From: Methylomonas methanica
Lineage (GTDB): Bacteria; Pseudomonadota; Gammaproteobacteria; Methylococcales; Methylomonadaceae
Length of the DNA stretch: 64,000 bases
NCBI GenBank assembly: GCA_001644045.1
Contig: LUUF01000079.1
Location: forward strand, 186,001 to 250,000
Direction: 5' to 3'
The position numbers were made by a program, and so were the translations under genes. The notes under the pieces were generated by a model. The model did not search any database. It was not told the origin of the DNA and saw only the letters and a program-made list of their open reading frames with translations. Positions 48,701-58,838 of this stretch are shown piece by piece. Position 1 is the first letter of the stretch; every line of letters begins with the position of its first letter.

Positions 48701-51206
48701 CGGTTTGCAGATTCCATTCCCAGGTGCCTGCTTGGGTGGCTTCGATAATATCCGCGAGTCTGCGGCGTTCGTCGGCCAGTTGATTGGTGATTTGCTTGCG
48801 TGAGGTAATATCGCGACACACACAAAACACCAGATTGGTATTGCCCCAATTGACGCCGCTGATACTGACTTCCACATCGAAGCAATTGCCGTCCTGTCGG
48901 CGATGCCGGGTTTCTATGACCGTGTCCGTGTGCAACAGATCGGAAAAATTTGCGCGGATTTGTTGCTCAGTTAATTCGGCTTCGAAGTCCCAGGTATAAA
49001 GTTGTAAGGCTTCTTCTAGGCTGTAGCCCAGCATGTCACAGAAGCGTTTGTTGGCTTCTATCACCCGGTGGCTTTGGTCGATGATGACGATGCCGTCAGA
49101 GCTGTTGTCGACCAATACGCGATGCAGTTCGGCCTTCTCCGATACCTCCTGCAGCAATTGCTTTTGTTCGGTGGTATCGGTCCAGATGGTGGCAAAATAA
49201 TTTTGCTCCTGGAATTTGACCAGTTTGATGCGGACGTTTACATCCCGCAAGCTACCGTCCTTGTGGCGATGCAAGGTATCGAAACTGATACTGCCTTGCC
49301 TGATCAGAGCCCGCAGGTGCTGGCGAATCTTGATACGGCTTTGGTCGGCTAGAATGTCTCGCACCGTCAGCCGCGCAAACTCGGCACGGCTATAGCCCAG
49401 GCTATTGCAGGCCGTGTCGTTGAATTCGACAAAGCGTAAACTGCCGGAGGCAATCAGCGCGATGGAATCGAGCGCCTGAGCAACGATGGTACGGTGAATT
49501 TCTTCGCGTTCCTTGAGTTGCAAATGCACTAAATGTTGATCGAGAACCGTGGACAGCCGTTCGGCTGCCGTGTCGAGTAAAGCGCGTTCTTCGCGGAGAA
49601 ACGGACCTTCGTGTTCGGCGGGTCTCGATTCCAGGTAAAAAATATCGATATGGCCGGGCGAGCCGGTTTGAGTGTTGAGCTGGGCGCTGATTTGGTAAGG
49701 GGTTTCACGGAAATGGGCGCTGCTGACCGAAATACCTTCCCATTCAATCCGCGCGGCGGTGATTTCCGGATATTGCCAACCGCTCGGCAGGATGTCGACA
49801 ACCGACTGCAGCATGTCGAGCGGACTCTGATCCTTGTCTTCCGTTGCGCTAAAAATCGCAAACAGGCATTGCCGCTCCTTAATTCTCTCCTGCAATTGCA
49901 GCTGGATGCGGTAAGCTTCGGTGATGTCGCGCGCGACGCCCAATATGCCGAGCAATTTGCCGTCGCTGGTGTTTACCGGGGTTTTGATGGTTTCGTAAAG
50001 GGCTGTACGTTTACCGTCGGCAGTAGTAAGCCATTCTTTGTTCAAACAGGGCTTGCCGGCGGCAACCGCCGTAAAATCGCGTTCGCGGAAAAAGTCGGCT
50101 AACTCTTTGTTGACGAAGTCGTAATCGGTCTTGCCGACTACCTGTTCCTCGGTGGCACCGCATAATGGCTCGAAACTGGGATTGCAGAGCAAATAAACGC
50201 CATTGGGGTCTTTAAGCCAGACCATATCGGGCATGGCTTTTATCAGTGTACGAAACAGTTCTTCCTTTTCGCTGAGTGTTTCCAGGGCTTGCCGCCGTTC
50301 GGAAAAATAGCTGGCCAGCGCCATACCGACTATCGACAACACGGACATGAAAATCCAGTAATTCAGTTCTTGTTGATTGCCCAGATCGTGCTCGAAAAAA
50401 CCCCAGCGATGTTGGCTGCTGCCGAGCATGGCCTGTACGGCGGTGATAGTCAGGGCAAGCGTGGTGACGCGCGTGCCAAACCGCACGGCTATCCAGGTAA
50501 TTAATAAAAATAGCCAATGGCTTTTCGCGTAGTCGCCTATATCGGTATGCAACCAGTCGAGAAACACCATTTGCCCCAGCAAACCGTTCAAGACCAGCAC
50601 CAGTAGCGCTTCGCCGATGCATTTGGCATTTAGTCGATTTGGCGTGTCGCGCCAGACCAGGATTAGCGGCGTAATTAAAATGATTCCTAAACTATCGCCC
50701 ATCCACCAGTTCATAAGACTGCTGGTGAAAGCGTTTTGCTGGATAAGGCCGGCTTTGACCAAGGCCAGTGCGCCAACCAGCGCGGGTAGCGCGCAGGCAA
50801 TAAAACCTCCCAGGCAAATCAGTACCAAGTAGTCGCGTAAAGTTGGCAGTGTGGCATCAAACCGCTGATGTCGCCGGACTAACCAAGCGCCAAACCCGGC
50901 GCCGGCAACGCTTCCCAAGGACATGACGGTTGCCGTAAGCAGCGGTTTACCTTGTAATAGATTTAGCGTCAGCGCACCCAGCAAAACGGCCCAGAGATAG
51001 TTTTTGCCGCCTAGTAAAATAGCGGCCAGCGCTACACCGCTGGCAACGAAAAAAATGCTGACGCTGCCGTCCGGCGTAAAGTAAAGCAGAGAAATTTGGC
51101 CGGTGAATGTGTAAACACTGGCAACTGCGATGAGCTTTAGGTAGGTCAGCGCGGGCAGTCTAGGCATAAAACCCGTTTGAATTTGCAAGGAGCGTTTGCG
51201 CTCCAT
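45747..51206 (-). CDS. MASE1, six-PAS hybrid sensor histidine kinase with receiver and Hpt
   Basis: 1819 residues. An N-terminal MASE1-type membrane domain with about eight helices (about 15-300) is followed by six PAS-type domains (from about 320, 560, 690, 820, 950 and 1090), with a GAF-like segment after the first. Kinase core motifs: [12 protein letters not shown] with His1241, [16 protein letters not shown] and GTGLGLTIS. Then a receiver (LLVEDN, Asp1530) and an Hpt domain (AHTLKG, His1671). An internal phosphorelay is likely, ending at the HD-GYP regulator encoded upstream by 47 bases. The start could be the ATG at 51167 instead; neither has a strong ribosome site. Confidence 0.92.
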   Translation of the reverse strand: MERKRSLQIQTGFMPRLPALTYLKLIAVASVYTFTGQISLLYFTPDGSVSIFFVASGVALAAILLGGKNYLWAVLLGALTLNLLQGKPLLTATVMSLGSVAGAGFGAWLVRRHQRFDATLPTLRDYLVLICLGGFIACALPALVGALALVKAGLIQQNAFTSSLMNWWMGDSLGIILITPLILVWRDTPNRLNAKCIGEALLVLVLNGLLGQMVFLDWLHTDIGDYAKSHWLFLLITWIAVRFGTRVTTLALTITAVQAMLGSSQHRWGFFEHDLGNQQELNYWIFMSVLSIVGMALASYFSERRQALETLSEKEELFRTLIKAMPDMVWLKDPNGVYLLCNPSFEPLCGATEEQVVGKTDYDFVNKELADFFRERDFTAVAAGKPCLNKEWLTTADGKRTALYETIKTPVNTSDGKLLGILGVARDITEAYRIQLQLQERIKERQCLFAIFSATEDKDQSPLDMLQSVVDILPSGWQYPEITAARIEWEGISVSSAHFRETPYQISAQLNTQTGSPGHIDIFYLESRPAEHEGPFLREERALLDTAAERLSTVLDQHLVHLQLKEREEIHRTIVAQALDSIALIASGSLRFVEFNDTACNSLGYSRAEFARLTVRDILADQSRIKIRQHLRALIRQGSISFDTLHRHKDGSLRDVNVRIKLVKFQEQNYFATIWTDTTEQKQLLQEVSEKAELHRVLVDNSSDGIVIIDQSHRVIEANKRFCDMLGYSLEEALQLYTWDFEAELTEQQIRANFSDLLHTDTVIETRHRRQDGNCFDVEVSISGVNWGNTNLVFCVCRDITSRKQITNQLADERRRLADIIEATQAGTWEWNLQTGQAVFNERWAEIFGYQLSRLQPFTTHSWEQFVHPEDLKLANRLLEEHLAGQSDYYQCDLRMRHKDGHWVWIADRGRVTQRTADGKPLIVSGTHMDITERREAEQRIRESEERFRTLFEDTKEAISILEDGCFVNANRACLEMLGMDSVDTLKNISPAQLSPEYQPDGQLSSDKANQMMRIALETGSHQFEWMHVRANGERFPAEILLTAIRRNDKTLLHAVWRDMTEKKKAETELAKYRQHLETLVAERTVELKISEERLGFALAASNDGIWDWNIRDNSSYCNKAYFQMLGYEPDELGQDVNSHWLKLLHPAHRESISARVQQQLKQEGFYEMEFQMRAKDGSYKWILSRAKVVERDENGQAIRAVGTHTDLTARKELELALLAAKEQAEAANLSKSTFLANMSHEIRTPMNAILGMSHLLQRELNKPDQLDKLDKITYASKHLLNLINDILDLSKIEAERLHIEETPINLTALLDHAYSMMAERAHSKGLRLAKELDDALAAMPLLGDPLRIGQILINYLGNAIKFTDSGEVSLKAYLLTQSAEHIEVRFEVSDTGIGLNDEQQARVFDAFEQGQSSTTRKYGGTGLGLTISRHLANMMGGSVGVSSTLGLGSTFWFTVKLKPDHNPRSTVVAANTSNFRREATILLVEDNEINQEVAQELLENTGLTVELANHGAEALSMVKNRYYDLILMDMHMPIMDGLEATRLIRQLPDCRTLPIIAMTANAFQEDRLECLNAGMNDFLAKPVDPDILFAMLSRWLPDNSSVAKRLPDEKASPGKVLVLDTEIGLRSFAGKQHSYQQMLQRFVDLHLDDTQKIVEATEVNDMQSAQRLAHTLKGVAATLGLEQIRALAAVLEQSIKSAAERSAITANSKQLSLALASAATEIRAILAESTNSEEVAATLDITQLRAFIPDLLAMLASDNINAVDSWHKIAPSLSTLLNKAEQIETITGQIESYDLPTALESLRQLLGQHAQFAEFIKN

Positions 51207-51253
51207 GCGTTGCAGGTGTTTGGCATGTCATCGGTTTAGGCGGGCGTCTTTCA

Positions 51254-52426
51254 TCAATATGCACTCTCAAATTCCGTATCGGCGTAGCGCAGCGCAATGG
51301 AGATGAATTGCTCCAGGCAGTTGCTGAATGCGTCCACGATCATCGGATCGAAGTGCTTGCCTTTGCCATCCTGAATCACGGTAACAGCCTGTTCCAGCGG
51401 CATGGCTTTCTTGTAGCAGCGGCGATTGATCAGGGCGTCGAATACATCCGCTAGCGCCATCAGTCGTGCCGGCAATGGAATATTTTCGCCAGCCAGTCCC
51501 TCCGGATAACCGCTGCCGTCCCATTTTTCGTGATGATAGTGAGCGATTTTCATCGCTACATGCAGAAAATCGAATACCGACTGATCGGCCTCGTCTTGAA
51601 TGGCGCGCCTGATCGCTTCGGCACCCAAAGCCGAGTGGGTGCGCATGATGGCCCATTCTTCTTCGGTCAATTTACCGGGTTTCAGTAATATCTGATCGGG
51701 GATGCCGACTTTGCCTATATCGTGCAATGGCGCGGCTTTGGTGATCAGTTCGATACAGTGCGTATCGAGAACTTCGGGGTGGTGCATGCGTGCCAGTTCC
51801 CTGCACAACACCTCGACGTATCCCTGGGTACGCAATATGTGATTGCCGGTTTCGTTGTCGCGGGTTTCCGCTAGGCTGGCCAGGGCGCGCATGCTGGCGT
51901 CTTGAATCAGTTGATTTTGTTTCATACGCCGCGCAACTTCGGCTTCCAGCCAGAGATTTTGATCGCGCATCCGGTCGCGGGCCAGCTTTAACTCCAGTTG
52001 ACTGCGTACTCTTGCCAGTACGATGGCGGGTCGCAAGGGCTTGGTGATGTAGTCAGCAGCGCCGAGCTCTAAACCGTGGGTTTCATCGTCCGTAGCGTCT
52101 AAAGCGGTGACGAAAATGACCGGAATTTCGGCGGTGTGCGGGTTTTCGCGCAGGCGACTAATTACGGTATAGCCGTCCATTTCCGGCATCATTACATCCA
52201 ATAAAATCAAATCTGGACGCTGGTCGGAATTGGCCGACGCCAGAGCACGCGCGCCGTTGATGGCAACGCGCAGGGTGTAGTAAGGCTGCAGCAGGTCGCC
52301 GAGAGTGGTGATGTTTTCCGGCGTGTCGTCCACAATCAGGATAGTCGCCGGCGCGACGGTTTGGTTGCTGCTCATAAAGAAGTGGCTGTCCATAGGGTGC
52401 TGGTAAAATAGCCTGGGCTGCAACAA
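51254..52426 (-). CDS. Response regulator with HD-GYP c-di-GMP phosphodiesterase domain
   Basis: 390 residues at the longest start; the ATGs at 52393 and 52375 are alternatives, the latter placing the receiver near the N-terminus. The receiver domain has IVDDTPEN and the phosphoacceptor Asp in LILLDVMMPE. The HD-GYP domain contains HDIGKVGIPDQILLKPGKL and HHEKWDGSGYPEGL, so metal and GYP residues are complete. It should hydrolyse c-di-GMP when phosphorylated. It is the first gene of a pair with the large hybrid kinase, its likely phosphodonor. Confidence 0.94.
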   Translation of the reverse strand: MLQPRLFYQHPMDSHFFMSSNQTVAPATILIVDDTPENITTLGDLLQPYYTLRVAINGARALASANSDQRPDLILLDVMMPEMDGYTVISRLRENPHTAEIPVIFVTALDATDDETHGLELGAADYITKPLRPAIVLARVRSQLELKLARDRMRDQNLWLEAEVARRMKQNQLIQDASMRALASLAETRDNETGNHILRTQGYVEVLCRELARMHHPEVLDTHCIELITKAAPLHDIGKVGIPDQILLKPGKLTEEEWAIMRTHSALGAEAIRRAIQDEADQSVFDFLHVAMKIAHYHHEKWDGSGYPEGLAGENIPLPARLMALADVFDALINRRCYKKAMPLEQAVTVIQDGKGKHFDPMIVDAFSNCLEQFISIALRYADTEFESAY

Positions 52427-52492
52427 GTTACTCCGCAGGCGAGCAAGCCGGCTAACGAGGTATAATCGTCACTTTGCATTTTGGGAGAGCCC

Positions 52493-53806
52493 ATGCTGGT
52501 CGACCTTCTCATTCAAGCCCGTTGGATTATACCGGTTGAGCCGGAGTCCGCAATCCATGAGCATGCCAGTCTTGTGATAGACGACGGCAGAATTGTCGAT
52601 TTGTTACCGACTGAGCAGGCTGTTTTGCAGTATCAAGCGCGTAACGTCGAAGTGCTGGACCAACACGCACTGATTCCCGGTCTGATCAACTGCCACACGC
52701 ACGCCGCGATGTCGTTGCTGCGCGGGATTGCCGACGATCTACATCTGATGGACTGGTTGCAAAACCATATCTGGCCGGCCGAGCAAAAATGGGTCAGCGA
52801 GGCGTTTGTCAGGGACGGCACCGATCTGGCAATTGCCGAAATGCTGCGCTGCGGCACGACTTGTTTCAATGACATGTATTTTTTTCCGGAAATCGTCGCG
52901 CAACAAGCCATACAACACGGCATACGCGCCAATATCGGTTTGATCGTGTTCGATTTTCCGACCGTATGGGCGGAAAACGCGGACGCGTATTTGACCAAAG
53001 GCTTGGCATTGCACGAGCAGCTCCGGCATGAAACATTGATCAGCACCTCGTTTGCGCCACACGCGCCATATACCGTGTCGGACGGACCTTTGCGTAATGT
53101 CATTACCTATGCCGACGAGATGAATCTGACCGTGCATATGCATCTGCACGAAACCGCGCACGAAGTCGACGAGCAAAAAGCTAAAAACGGCCAAACGCCG
53201 TTACAGCGTTTGCATGAGCTGGGTTTGCTCACACCATCGTTTATCGCGGTGCACATGACGCAATTATCCAGCGATGACATCCGGCTTTACGCGGAAACCG
53301 GCGGCCACATCGTACATTGTCCGGAATCGAATCTGAAACTGGCCAGCGGCTTTTGTCCGGTGGCGGAGTGTCTGGCGGCCGGCATCAATGTGGCCTTGGG
53401 TACCGACGGTGCCGCCAGCAATAACGATCTGGATATGCTGTCGGAAATGCGCACCGCGGCCTTGCTGGGCAAGGGCGTGGCCGGCGATGCCAGCGCGGTG
53501 TCGGCGGTAACGGCACTGCAAATGGCGACCATTAACGGCGCCAAGGCCTTGGGTTTGGACGCTGAAATCGGTTCGCTGGCTATCGGTAAAGCCGCCGATG
53601 TGGTGGCAATAGACCTGAGCGAGCTGGAAACTCAACCCTTGTTCAATCCGCTGGCGCAGATCGTCTATGCCGCCGGCCGGCATCAGGTATCCGATGTTTG
53701 GGTAAACGGTAAGCAGCTGTTGAATAAACGGCAGTTAAAGACTTTGAATTTGGAAGAGCTAAGGCAAAAAGTTAACGTCTGGCGGGAAAGGCTGGAAAGC
53801 CGGTAA
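52493..53806 (+). CDS. mtaD: TRZ/ATZ amidohydrolase, methylthioadenosine/S-adenosylhomocysteine deaminase
   Basis: 437 residues from the ATG at 52493, preceded by GGGAGAG. A metal-dependent amidohydrolase: NCHTHAAMSLLRG with the HxH pair, HLHETAHEV, a later His in the strand near HCPESNLKL, and the Asp in GTDGAASNNDLDM. It should deaminate methylthioadenosine or S-adenosylhomocysteine to inosine forms. In pseudomonads this gene heads mtaD-ubiG-mupP-yciK; here it is followed by two acyltransferase genes before ubiG. Guanine/triazine deaminases are close relatives. Confidence 0.88.
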   Translation: MLVDLLIQARWIIPVEPESAIHEHASLVIDDGRIVDLLPTEQAVLQYQARNVEVLDQHALIPGLINCHTHAAMSLLRGIADDLHLMDWLQNHIWPAEQKWVSEAFVRDGTDLAIAEMLRCGTTCFNDMYFFPEIVAQQAIQHGIRANIGLIVFDFPTVWAENADAYLTKGLALHEQLRHETLISTSFAPHAPYTVSDGPLRNVITYADEMNLTVHMHLHETAHEVDEQKAKNGQTPLQRLHELGLLTPSFIAVHMTQLSSDDIRLYAETGGHIVHCPESNLKLASGFCPVAECLAAGINVALGTDGAASNNDLDMLSEMRTAALLGKGVAGDASAVSAVTALQMATINGAKALGLDAEIGSLAIGKAADVVAIDLSELETQPLFNPLAQIVYAAGRHQVSDVWVNGKQLLNKRQLKTLNLEELRQKVNVWRERLESR

Positions 53807-53843
53807 GGCTGCTATTTTAAATATATCCGATCATAAACTGTCT

Positions 53844-55382
53844 ATGCTGTTTAACTCATTTGGTTTTCTGTTTTTATTTTTACCCGTTGTTTTGCTGGTT
53901 TTTTTGCAGATAGGTAGGCGGAACGAAATATTAGCGGCAACTTGGTTGGGCGCGGCATCGCTGTTCTTTTACGCATGGTGGGATTATCGTTATCTGGCTT
54001 TATTGCTTGCCTCAATTGTTTTTAATTATTGTTGCGGATTACGCATAGCGGAATCCCATACAGGCGCCAAAAAAAATTGGCTAATTGCCGGCATTGCTTG
54101 CGACTTAATTTTGTTGGCTTATTATAAATATGCCGGTTTCTTGGTGTCGGTATTTAATCAGGTGGCGGATACACCGATTTTTATAAAAGACATTGTTTTA
54201 CCGATAGGTATCTCATTTTTTACGTTTACGCAGATAGCCTTCCTGGTAGATACCTATCAAGGTAAAGTCAAGGAGTATCGCTTCGTTCATTACCTGCTGT
54301 TTGTAACCTATTTTCCTCATCTGATTGCCGGCCCGGTATTGCATCATAAGGAAATGATGCCTCAGTTTTCTGATAGCAAAATTTATCGGTTGTCGTGGGT
54401 TAATATTTCGGTTGGCCTTTCTATTTTTATTATCGGTTTGGCAAAGAAAGTGCTAATTGCCGATAATATAGCACCTTATGCCAACGATTTATTTAATCAT
54501 CCGATTGAGCCAAGTTTATTAGTTGCTTGGGGCGGCGTGCTGGCTTATGCCTTTCAAATCTATTTTGATTTTTCCGGATATTCGGATATGGCGATAGGTT
54601 TGTCGCGATTATTTGGTATCAAACTGCCGTTGAATTTTAATTCCCCGTATAAATCAGTCAATATTGTCGAGTTTTGGCGGCGTTGGCATATGACTTTATC
54701 GCGTTTTCTTAGGGATTATTTATATATCGCGCTTGGCGGTAATCGACACGGCTTGCTCAGGCGTTACGCTAATTTAATGATTACCATGTTGCTAGGCGGT
54801 TTATGGCACGGCGCCGGTTGGACTTTTTTAGTTTGGGGTGGACTGCATGGTATTTACCTGGTTATTAATCATGCTTGGCTGGCGTTGGCGCAAAAAATCG
54901 GATTTCCGTTGGCTAGTTTGGGCTGGAAATTAACCGCGACGATTATGACTTTTATAGCGGTATGTTTTTCCTGGGTATTTTTCAGATCGGTGGATTTGCC
55001 GACAGCGCAGCAAATAGTACGGGGTTTGCTGGGCGGATTTGGAGTCGGCATTCCCAATGCGTTTGCAGCCCGCTTAGGCGAATTTAAAACGCTGTTGGAG
55101 CAAGTGGGTGTGACGTTTTTTCTGGGTGGTGGCACCCGTTTCGTGGAAACCTGGAGTTGGGTCATATTAGCGGCGGGTATAGCATTTTTCCTGCCTAATA
55201 CGCAGCAGATCATGCGCCGTTTCGAGCCGGCGCTGGATTTTACCGTTACGGAGTTTCGGACGTTTTTCGCGAATCTATATTGGCATCCTAGCCGGTCATG
55301 GGCAGTGAGTTTGGGAATTGTCATGATTTTGTGTTTATTGTCATTAAATAAACCCAGCGACTTTTTATATTTCCAATTTTAA
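53844..55382 (+). CDS. MBOAT-family O-acyltransferase, AlgI type
   Basis: 512 residues, multi-pass inner-membrane protein with about ten helices. LLGGLWHGAGWTFLVWGGLHG carries His322, the conserved MBOAT catalytic His, and His335. PIGISFFTFTQIAFLVDTYQG and WRRWHMTLSRFLRDYLYI are typical of the AlgI/PatA branch that moves acetyl groups across the membrane to exported sugars. Its stop overlaps the start of the next gene (TAATG). AT content is visibly higher than in flanking genes. The target polymer is unknown. Confidence 0.92.
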   Translation: MLFNSFGFLFLFLPVVLLVFLQIGRRNEILAATWLGAASLFFYAWWDYRYLALLLASIVFNYCCGLRIAESHTGAKKNWLIAGIACDLILLAYYKYAGFLVSVFNQVADTPIFIKDIVLPIGISFFTFTQIAFLVDTYQGKVKEYRFVHYLLFVTYFPHLIAGPVLHHKEMMPQFSDSKIYRLSWVNISVGLSIFIIGLAKKVLIADNIAPYANDLFNHPIEPSLLVAWGGVLAYAFQIYFDFSGYSDMAIGLSRLFGIKLPLNFNSPYKSVNIVEFWRRWHMTLSRFLRDYLYIALGGNRHGLLRRYANLMITMLLGGLWHGAGWTFLVWGGLHGIYLVINHAWLALAQKIGFPLASLGWKLTATIMTFIAVCFSWVFFRSVDLPTAQQIVRGLLGGFGVGIPNAFAARLGEFKTLLEQVGVTFFLGGGTRFVETWSWVILAAGIAFFLPNTQQIMRRFEPALDFTVTEFRTFFANLYWHPSRSWAVSLGIVMILCLLSLNKPSDFLYFQF

Positions 55383-56638
55383 TGATGATTCACGATACAG
55401 TTTCCGGTAATCCCTTTGGGCGGTTTCTAAATTGGCTTGCATTTTCGGCTATTTTTGGTGTTCTACTAATTGTCGTTTTTGTCGTTTTTGTGGACCCTTA
55501 TAATTTATATGGTTTGGTTAAATATTCGGGAATTAATGCGGTTAAGCCGGTTTTGCCCAGATATATCGAGGAGATCAAATTAACTCAGGCGATTAAGTTA
55601 AAGCCGGATACATTGATTTTCGGCAACTCTCGCGCGGAAATAGGTTTGGATCCGGAAGCCGCGGCTTTTAGCAGTCGAGGTTACTCGGCTTATAATATGG
55701 CGATTAGAGGCGCGTCGATTGCGTCTTCGCTCCGGCAATTGGATTACATTTTGCAACGAGGCATTAAGCCTAAAAGAATAATCATTGGCATAGATTTTGT
55801 CGATTTTATGAATGCGTCGGGTGCCGTGGATCTGGATAATCAGCAAATGGCGCCGGAAAATACCGATTTTCCATCTGAGAAATTGTTTTGGCGTTTCGAT
55901 AGTCTTTTTTCGATGAGTTCGGTAAAAGACAGTATCAACACCTTATTTATTCAAAACGATGGCGAAGCGGCGATTACGACCGAGCGTGGCTTTAATCCGC
56001 TTAGAGAGTATTTGGCGATGGCGCGCAACGAAGGTTATTTCGTATTGTTTCGGCAACGGGCGGAAGAAAACGCAAGGACTTATTTGAAAAAAGCCGCCGG
56101 CGGTTTTGATAAGTCGGGTTTTGCTTATTTGCGATCGATGATGAAAAATGCTTTGGATGCCGAAAGCGAGGTAATTGTAATTATTTATCCTTACCACGCC
56201 CAAATCCTGACATTATTCGAAGAAACCGGTTTGCTGGCGAATTTTACGCAGTGGAAGAAGCTGGTCGTTGAAGAGGCGGAGCGGTACGTTGCGCAATCGG
56301 AAAACAGCCGGGTTACGGTGCTTGATTTTAGTGGTTTCGGCGAGCGCCAATGCGAGCGAATTCCTGCCAAGGGTGACCTGCGTAGCGCAACCCAATGGTA
56401 TTGGGAGGCAGGCCACTTTAAAAAAGCCTTGGGCGATATTGTATTAGAGCAGGCTTTACAACAACTGGAAAATCCCAAAGCATTTCCCGTCGGCGATACG
56501 AATTTTGGCGTGAGCTTAAATTCGACAAATTTAGAAGCCAATCTTCAGAGAATAAATCTCGAAAAACAAAAATGCAGGGAGGCTAATCCGCAAATGTTTG
56601 CAGAAGTAGATAGTCTGGTCTCCTCCCTTCGCAAGTAG
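55382..56638 (+). CDS. Periplasmic SGNH-like partner of the MBOAT acyltransferase
   Basis: 418 residues, one N-terminal anchor helix (about 17-40) then a periplasmic domain beginning VDPYNLYG. GNSRAEIGLDPE resembles block I of SGNH hydrolases, with NMAIRGASIASSL next; a Ser/His triad is not fully assigned. Similar genes often sit directly after AlgI-type MBOAT genes and are thought to complete sugar O-acetylation. It is translationally coupled to the MBOAT gene by a one-base overlap. Confidence 0.7.
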   Translation: MMIHDTVSGNPFGRFLNWLAFSAIFGVLLIVVFVVFVDPYNLYGLVKYSGINAVKPVLPRYIEEIKLTQAIKLKPDTLIFGNSRAEIGLDPEAAAFSSRGYSAYNMAIRGASIASSLRQLDYILQRGIKPKRIIIGIDFVDFMNASGAVDLDNQQMAPENTDFPSEKLFWRFDSLFSMSSVKDSINTLFIQNDGEAAITTERGFNPLREYLAMARNEGYFVLFRQRAEENARTYLKKAAGGFDKSGFAYLRSMMKNALDAESEVIVIIYPYHAQILTLFEETGLLANFTQWKKLVVEEAERYVAQSENSRVTVLDFSGFGERQCERIPAKGDLRSATQWYWEAGHFKKALGDIVLEQALQQLENPKAFPVGDTNFGVSLNSTNLEANLQRINLEKQKCREANPQMFAEVDSLVSSLRK

Positions 56639-56726
56639 GCCGTATAAATTGCTAAGCGAGCAGGAAAGCTCATGACGAATAACCTAGTAATACAGTAAAC
56701 TATAGCCTCATGAACAGGTTGGCATT

Positions 56727-57434
56727 ATGACAGCGACAGAAAACGTACATCCCCACGAAATTCATAAGTTTGGCTCGCAGGCCGAACGTTGGTGGGATCC
56801 GAACGGCGAGTTTAAAACCTTGCACGACGTCAATCCCTTGCGTTTGCATTTCATTCAGCAATACGCCGATTTGCAAGGCAAGCGGGTGGTGGATGTCGGC
56901 TGCGGCGGCGGTATTCTTACCGAAGGATTGGCGAAAGCCGGTGCGGACGCCTTGGGGGTCGATTTAAGCGAAGACTTGCTGGATATTGCCGATCTGCATG
57001 GCCTGGAAACCGGCGTCAACGCCAGTTACCGGAAAATCAGCGCCGAACAGCTTGCCGATGAACAGCCAGGTAGTTTCGATCATGTCACTTGCATGGAAAT
57101 GCTGGAGCACGTACCCGATCCTGCGTCCATCATCGCCGCGTGTGCGACGCTGGTTAAGCCTGGCGGCATGGTTTTTTTCTCGACATTGAATCGGGTGCCG
57201 AAAGCTTGGTTGCTGGCAATCGTCGCGGCGGAGCATGTGCTGAAAATGGTACCCAAAGGTACTCACGACTATAAAACCTTTATCAAGCCTTCCGAACTCG
57301 GACAAATGGCCAGAAGCGCGGGGCTTGAGTTGCAAGGGATAGTCGGCATCGAATACAGCCCGTTTAGCAAACGTTTTAGCCTGGGTAAAGATATAGACGT
57401 CAACTACATAGCAGCGTTTCAGCGCCCCGAGTAA
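56727..57434 (+). CDS. ubiG: Ubiquinone biosynthesis O-methyltransferase
   Basis: 235 residues. The class I SAM-binding motif VDVGCGGGILTEGLAKAGA is followed by GVDLSEDLL; FDHVTCMEMLEHVPDP and KPGGMVFFSTLNR are the UbiG-specific blocks. It performs both O-methylations in ubiquinone synthesis using SAM at the membrane surface. It is followed after 6 bases by the HAD phosphatase gene. Confidence 0.96.
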   Translation: MTATENVHPHEIHKFGSQAERWWDPNGEFKTLHDVNPLRLHFIQQYADLQGKRVVDVGCGGGILTEGLAKAGADALGVDLSEDLLDIADLHGLETGVNASYRKISAEQLADEQPGSFDHVTCMEMLEHVPDPASIIAACATLVKPGGMVFFSTLNRVPKAWLLAIVAAEHVLKMVPKGTHDYKTFIKPSELGQMARSAGLELQGIVGIEYSPFSKRFSLGKDIDVNYIAAFQRPE

Positions 57435-57440
57435 CGCAGC

Positions 57441-58112
57441 ATGACCGGATTTAAACTGGATTGCGTGTTGTTCGATCTCGACGGTACCCTGGTCGATACC
57501 GCGCCGGATCTGATTGCCTGCTTGAACAAGACATTGTTGGCGCACGGCTTTCCAGAAGCGCCCACCGAGTCGGTGCGGCCCTTCATTTCCCACGGAGCCA
57601 TGCCCATGATCAAACATTGTGTCAACGTGGACGACAGTCTGGCGCAACGGATGCTGGCGTTCATGCTGGATACCTACGAACAAAACATCGCCGAACACAG
57701 TCGATTCTTTCAAGGCATTGCCGATAGCTTGGCGGCCATAGAGCAACTGGGTTTGAAGTGGGGTGTGGTCACCAATAAAAAATCCCGCTTTACCGTACCG
57801 TTGATGGATGCGATGCAACTCAGCGAGCGGGCGGCCTGCATTATTAGCGGCGATACCACGGCCAATAGCAAACCGCATCCCGAACCGATGTTGGCCGCAT
57901 GCCGCCAAGCCGGCGTGTCACCGGAAAACTGCGTGTATATCGGCGATGCGGTACACGACATCACTGCCGGCAAGCGCGCGAACATGAAAACCCTGGCTGC
58001 GCTTTACGGCTATTTGAAAAGTGACGACCAACCCCACACCTGGGGTGCCGACGCCTTGATCGAACAACCGCCACAATTGATGGAATGGATACACGCTAAT
58101 TTATGTCATTAA
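57441..58112 (+). CDS. mupP: HAD phosphatase, MupP/Gph type
   Basis: 223 residues. DLDGTLVDTAPDL near the N-terminus holds the two catalytic Asp of the HAD fold, followed by the cap domain and GDAVHDITAGKRANM. The position between ubiG and yciK matches mupP of Pseudomonas (N-acetylmuramic-acid-6-phosphate phosphatase in cell-wall recycling). Phosphoglycolate phosphatase (gph) is the alternative on sequence alone. It overlaps yciK by 10 bases. Confidence 0.8.
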   Translation: MTGFKLDCVLFDLDGTLVDTAPDLIACLNKTLLAHGFPEAPTESVRPFISHGAMPMIKHCVNVDDSLAQRMLAFMLDTYEQNIAEHSRFFQGIADSLAAIEQLGLKWGVVTNKKSRFTVPLMDAMQLSERAACIISGDTTANSKPHPEPMLAACRQAGVSPENCVYIGDAVHDITAGKRANMKTLAALYGYLKSDDQPHTWGADALIEQPPQLMEWIHANLCH

Positions 58113-58831
58113 ACGAACAAGTCATACTCGTCACCGGTGCCGGCGGCGGACTGGGCGGCACGGCGGCGCAGGCTTTAGCCGGGCAGGGTGCGCAAGTCAT
58201 TCTGCTGGATAAAAGCATTCCCAAACTAGAAAAAGTCTACGATGCGATTGTCGCTGCCGGCGGCCCCGAGCCGGTGATGTACCCGTTCGATCTGGCCGGC
58301 GCCAGTGAAGCGCAATATGAAGAAATGGCCGAGGCTATAGCGCAACGTTACGGTGTTTTGCATGGCGTATTGCATGCGGCGGTGGAATTTAGCGCCTATA
58401 GCCCCATCGCCAATTACAAAACCAAGGATTGGGGCCACGCGTTAAACGTCAACCTCAGCGCGCCTTTCTTGTTGTGCCGGGTGTTGCTGCCTTTGTTGCA
58501 ACGCAGCGAGCATGCTTCCATCGTGTTCATCTCCGATTCCTCGGCTCGCAAAGTTCAGGCCTATTCCGGTGCATACGGCGTAGCCAAAATCGCTTTGGAA
58601 GGCTTCGCCGGTATTCTGGCTGCCGAACTGGAAGCAGGGCAAAAAATCCGGGTTAATACCTTGGTGCCGGGGCCGGTGGATTCGCCGCTACGGAAAAGAG
58701 CTTACCCCGCGGAAGACAAAGCCGCGCTGCCAAGCATGAATAGCCTCGATCCGCTTTTTGTTTATCTATTTAGCGATGCCAGTATCGGCAAGACCGGTCA
58801 AATTATTGACGCCCAAACTTTTAAACCCTAA
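58103..58831 (+). CDS. yciK: YciK-like short-chain dehydrogenase
   Basis: 242 residues. The NAD(P)-binding TGAGGGLGGTAAQAL motif opens the Rossmann fold, and the catalytic region SDSSARKVQAYSGAYGVAK supplies Ser, Tyr and Lys. The position after ubiG-mupP fits yciK, an oxidoreductase of uncertain substrate. It ends 7 bases before sufT. Confidence 0.88.
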   Translation: MSLNEQVILVTGAGGGLGGTAAQALAGQGAQVILLDKSIPKLEKVYDAIVAAGGPEPVMYPFDLAGASEAQYEEMAEAIAQRYGVLHGVLHAAVEFSAYSPIANYKTKDWGHALNVNLSAPFLLCRVLLPLLQRSEHASIVFISDSSARKVQAYSGAYGVAKIALEGFAGILAAELEAGQKIRVNTLVPGPVDSPLRKRAYPAEDKAALPSMNSLDPLFVYLFSDASIGKTGQIIDAQTFKP

Positions 58832-58838
58832 GAAATTT

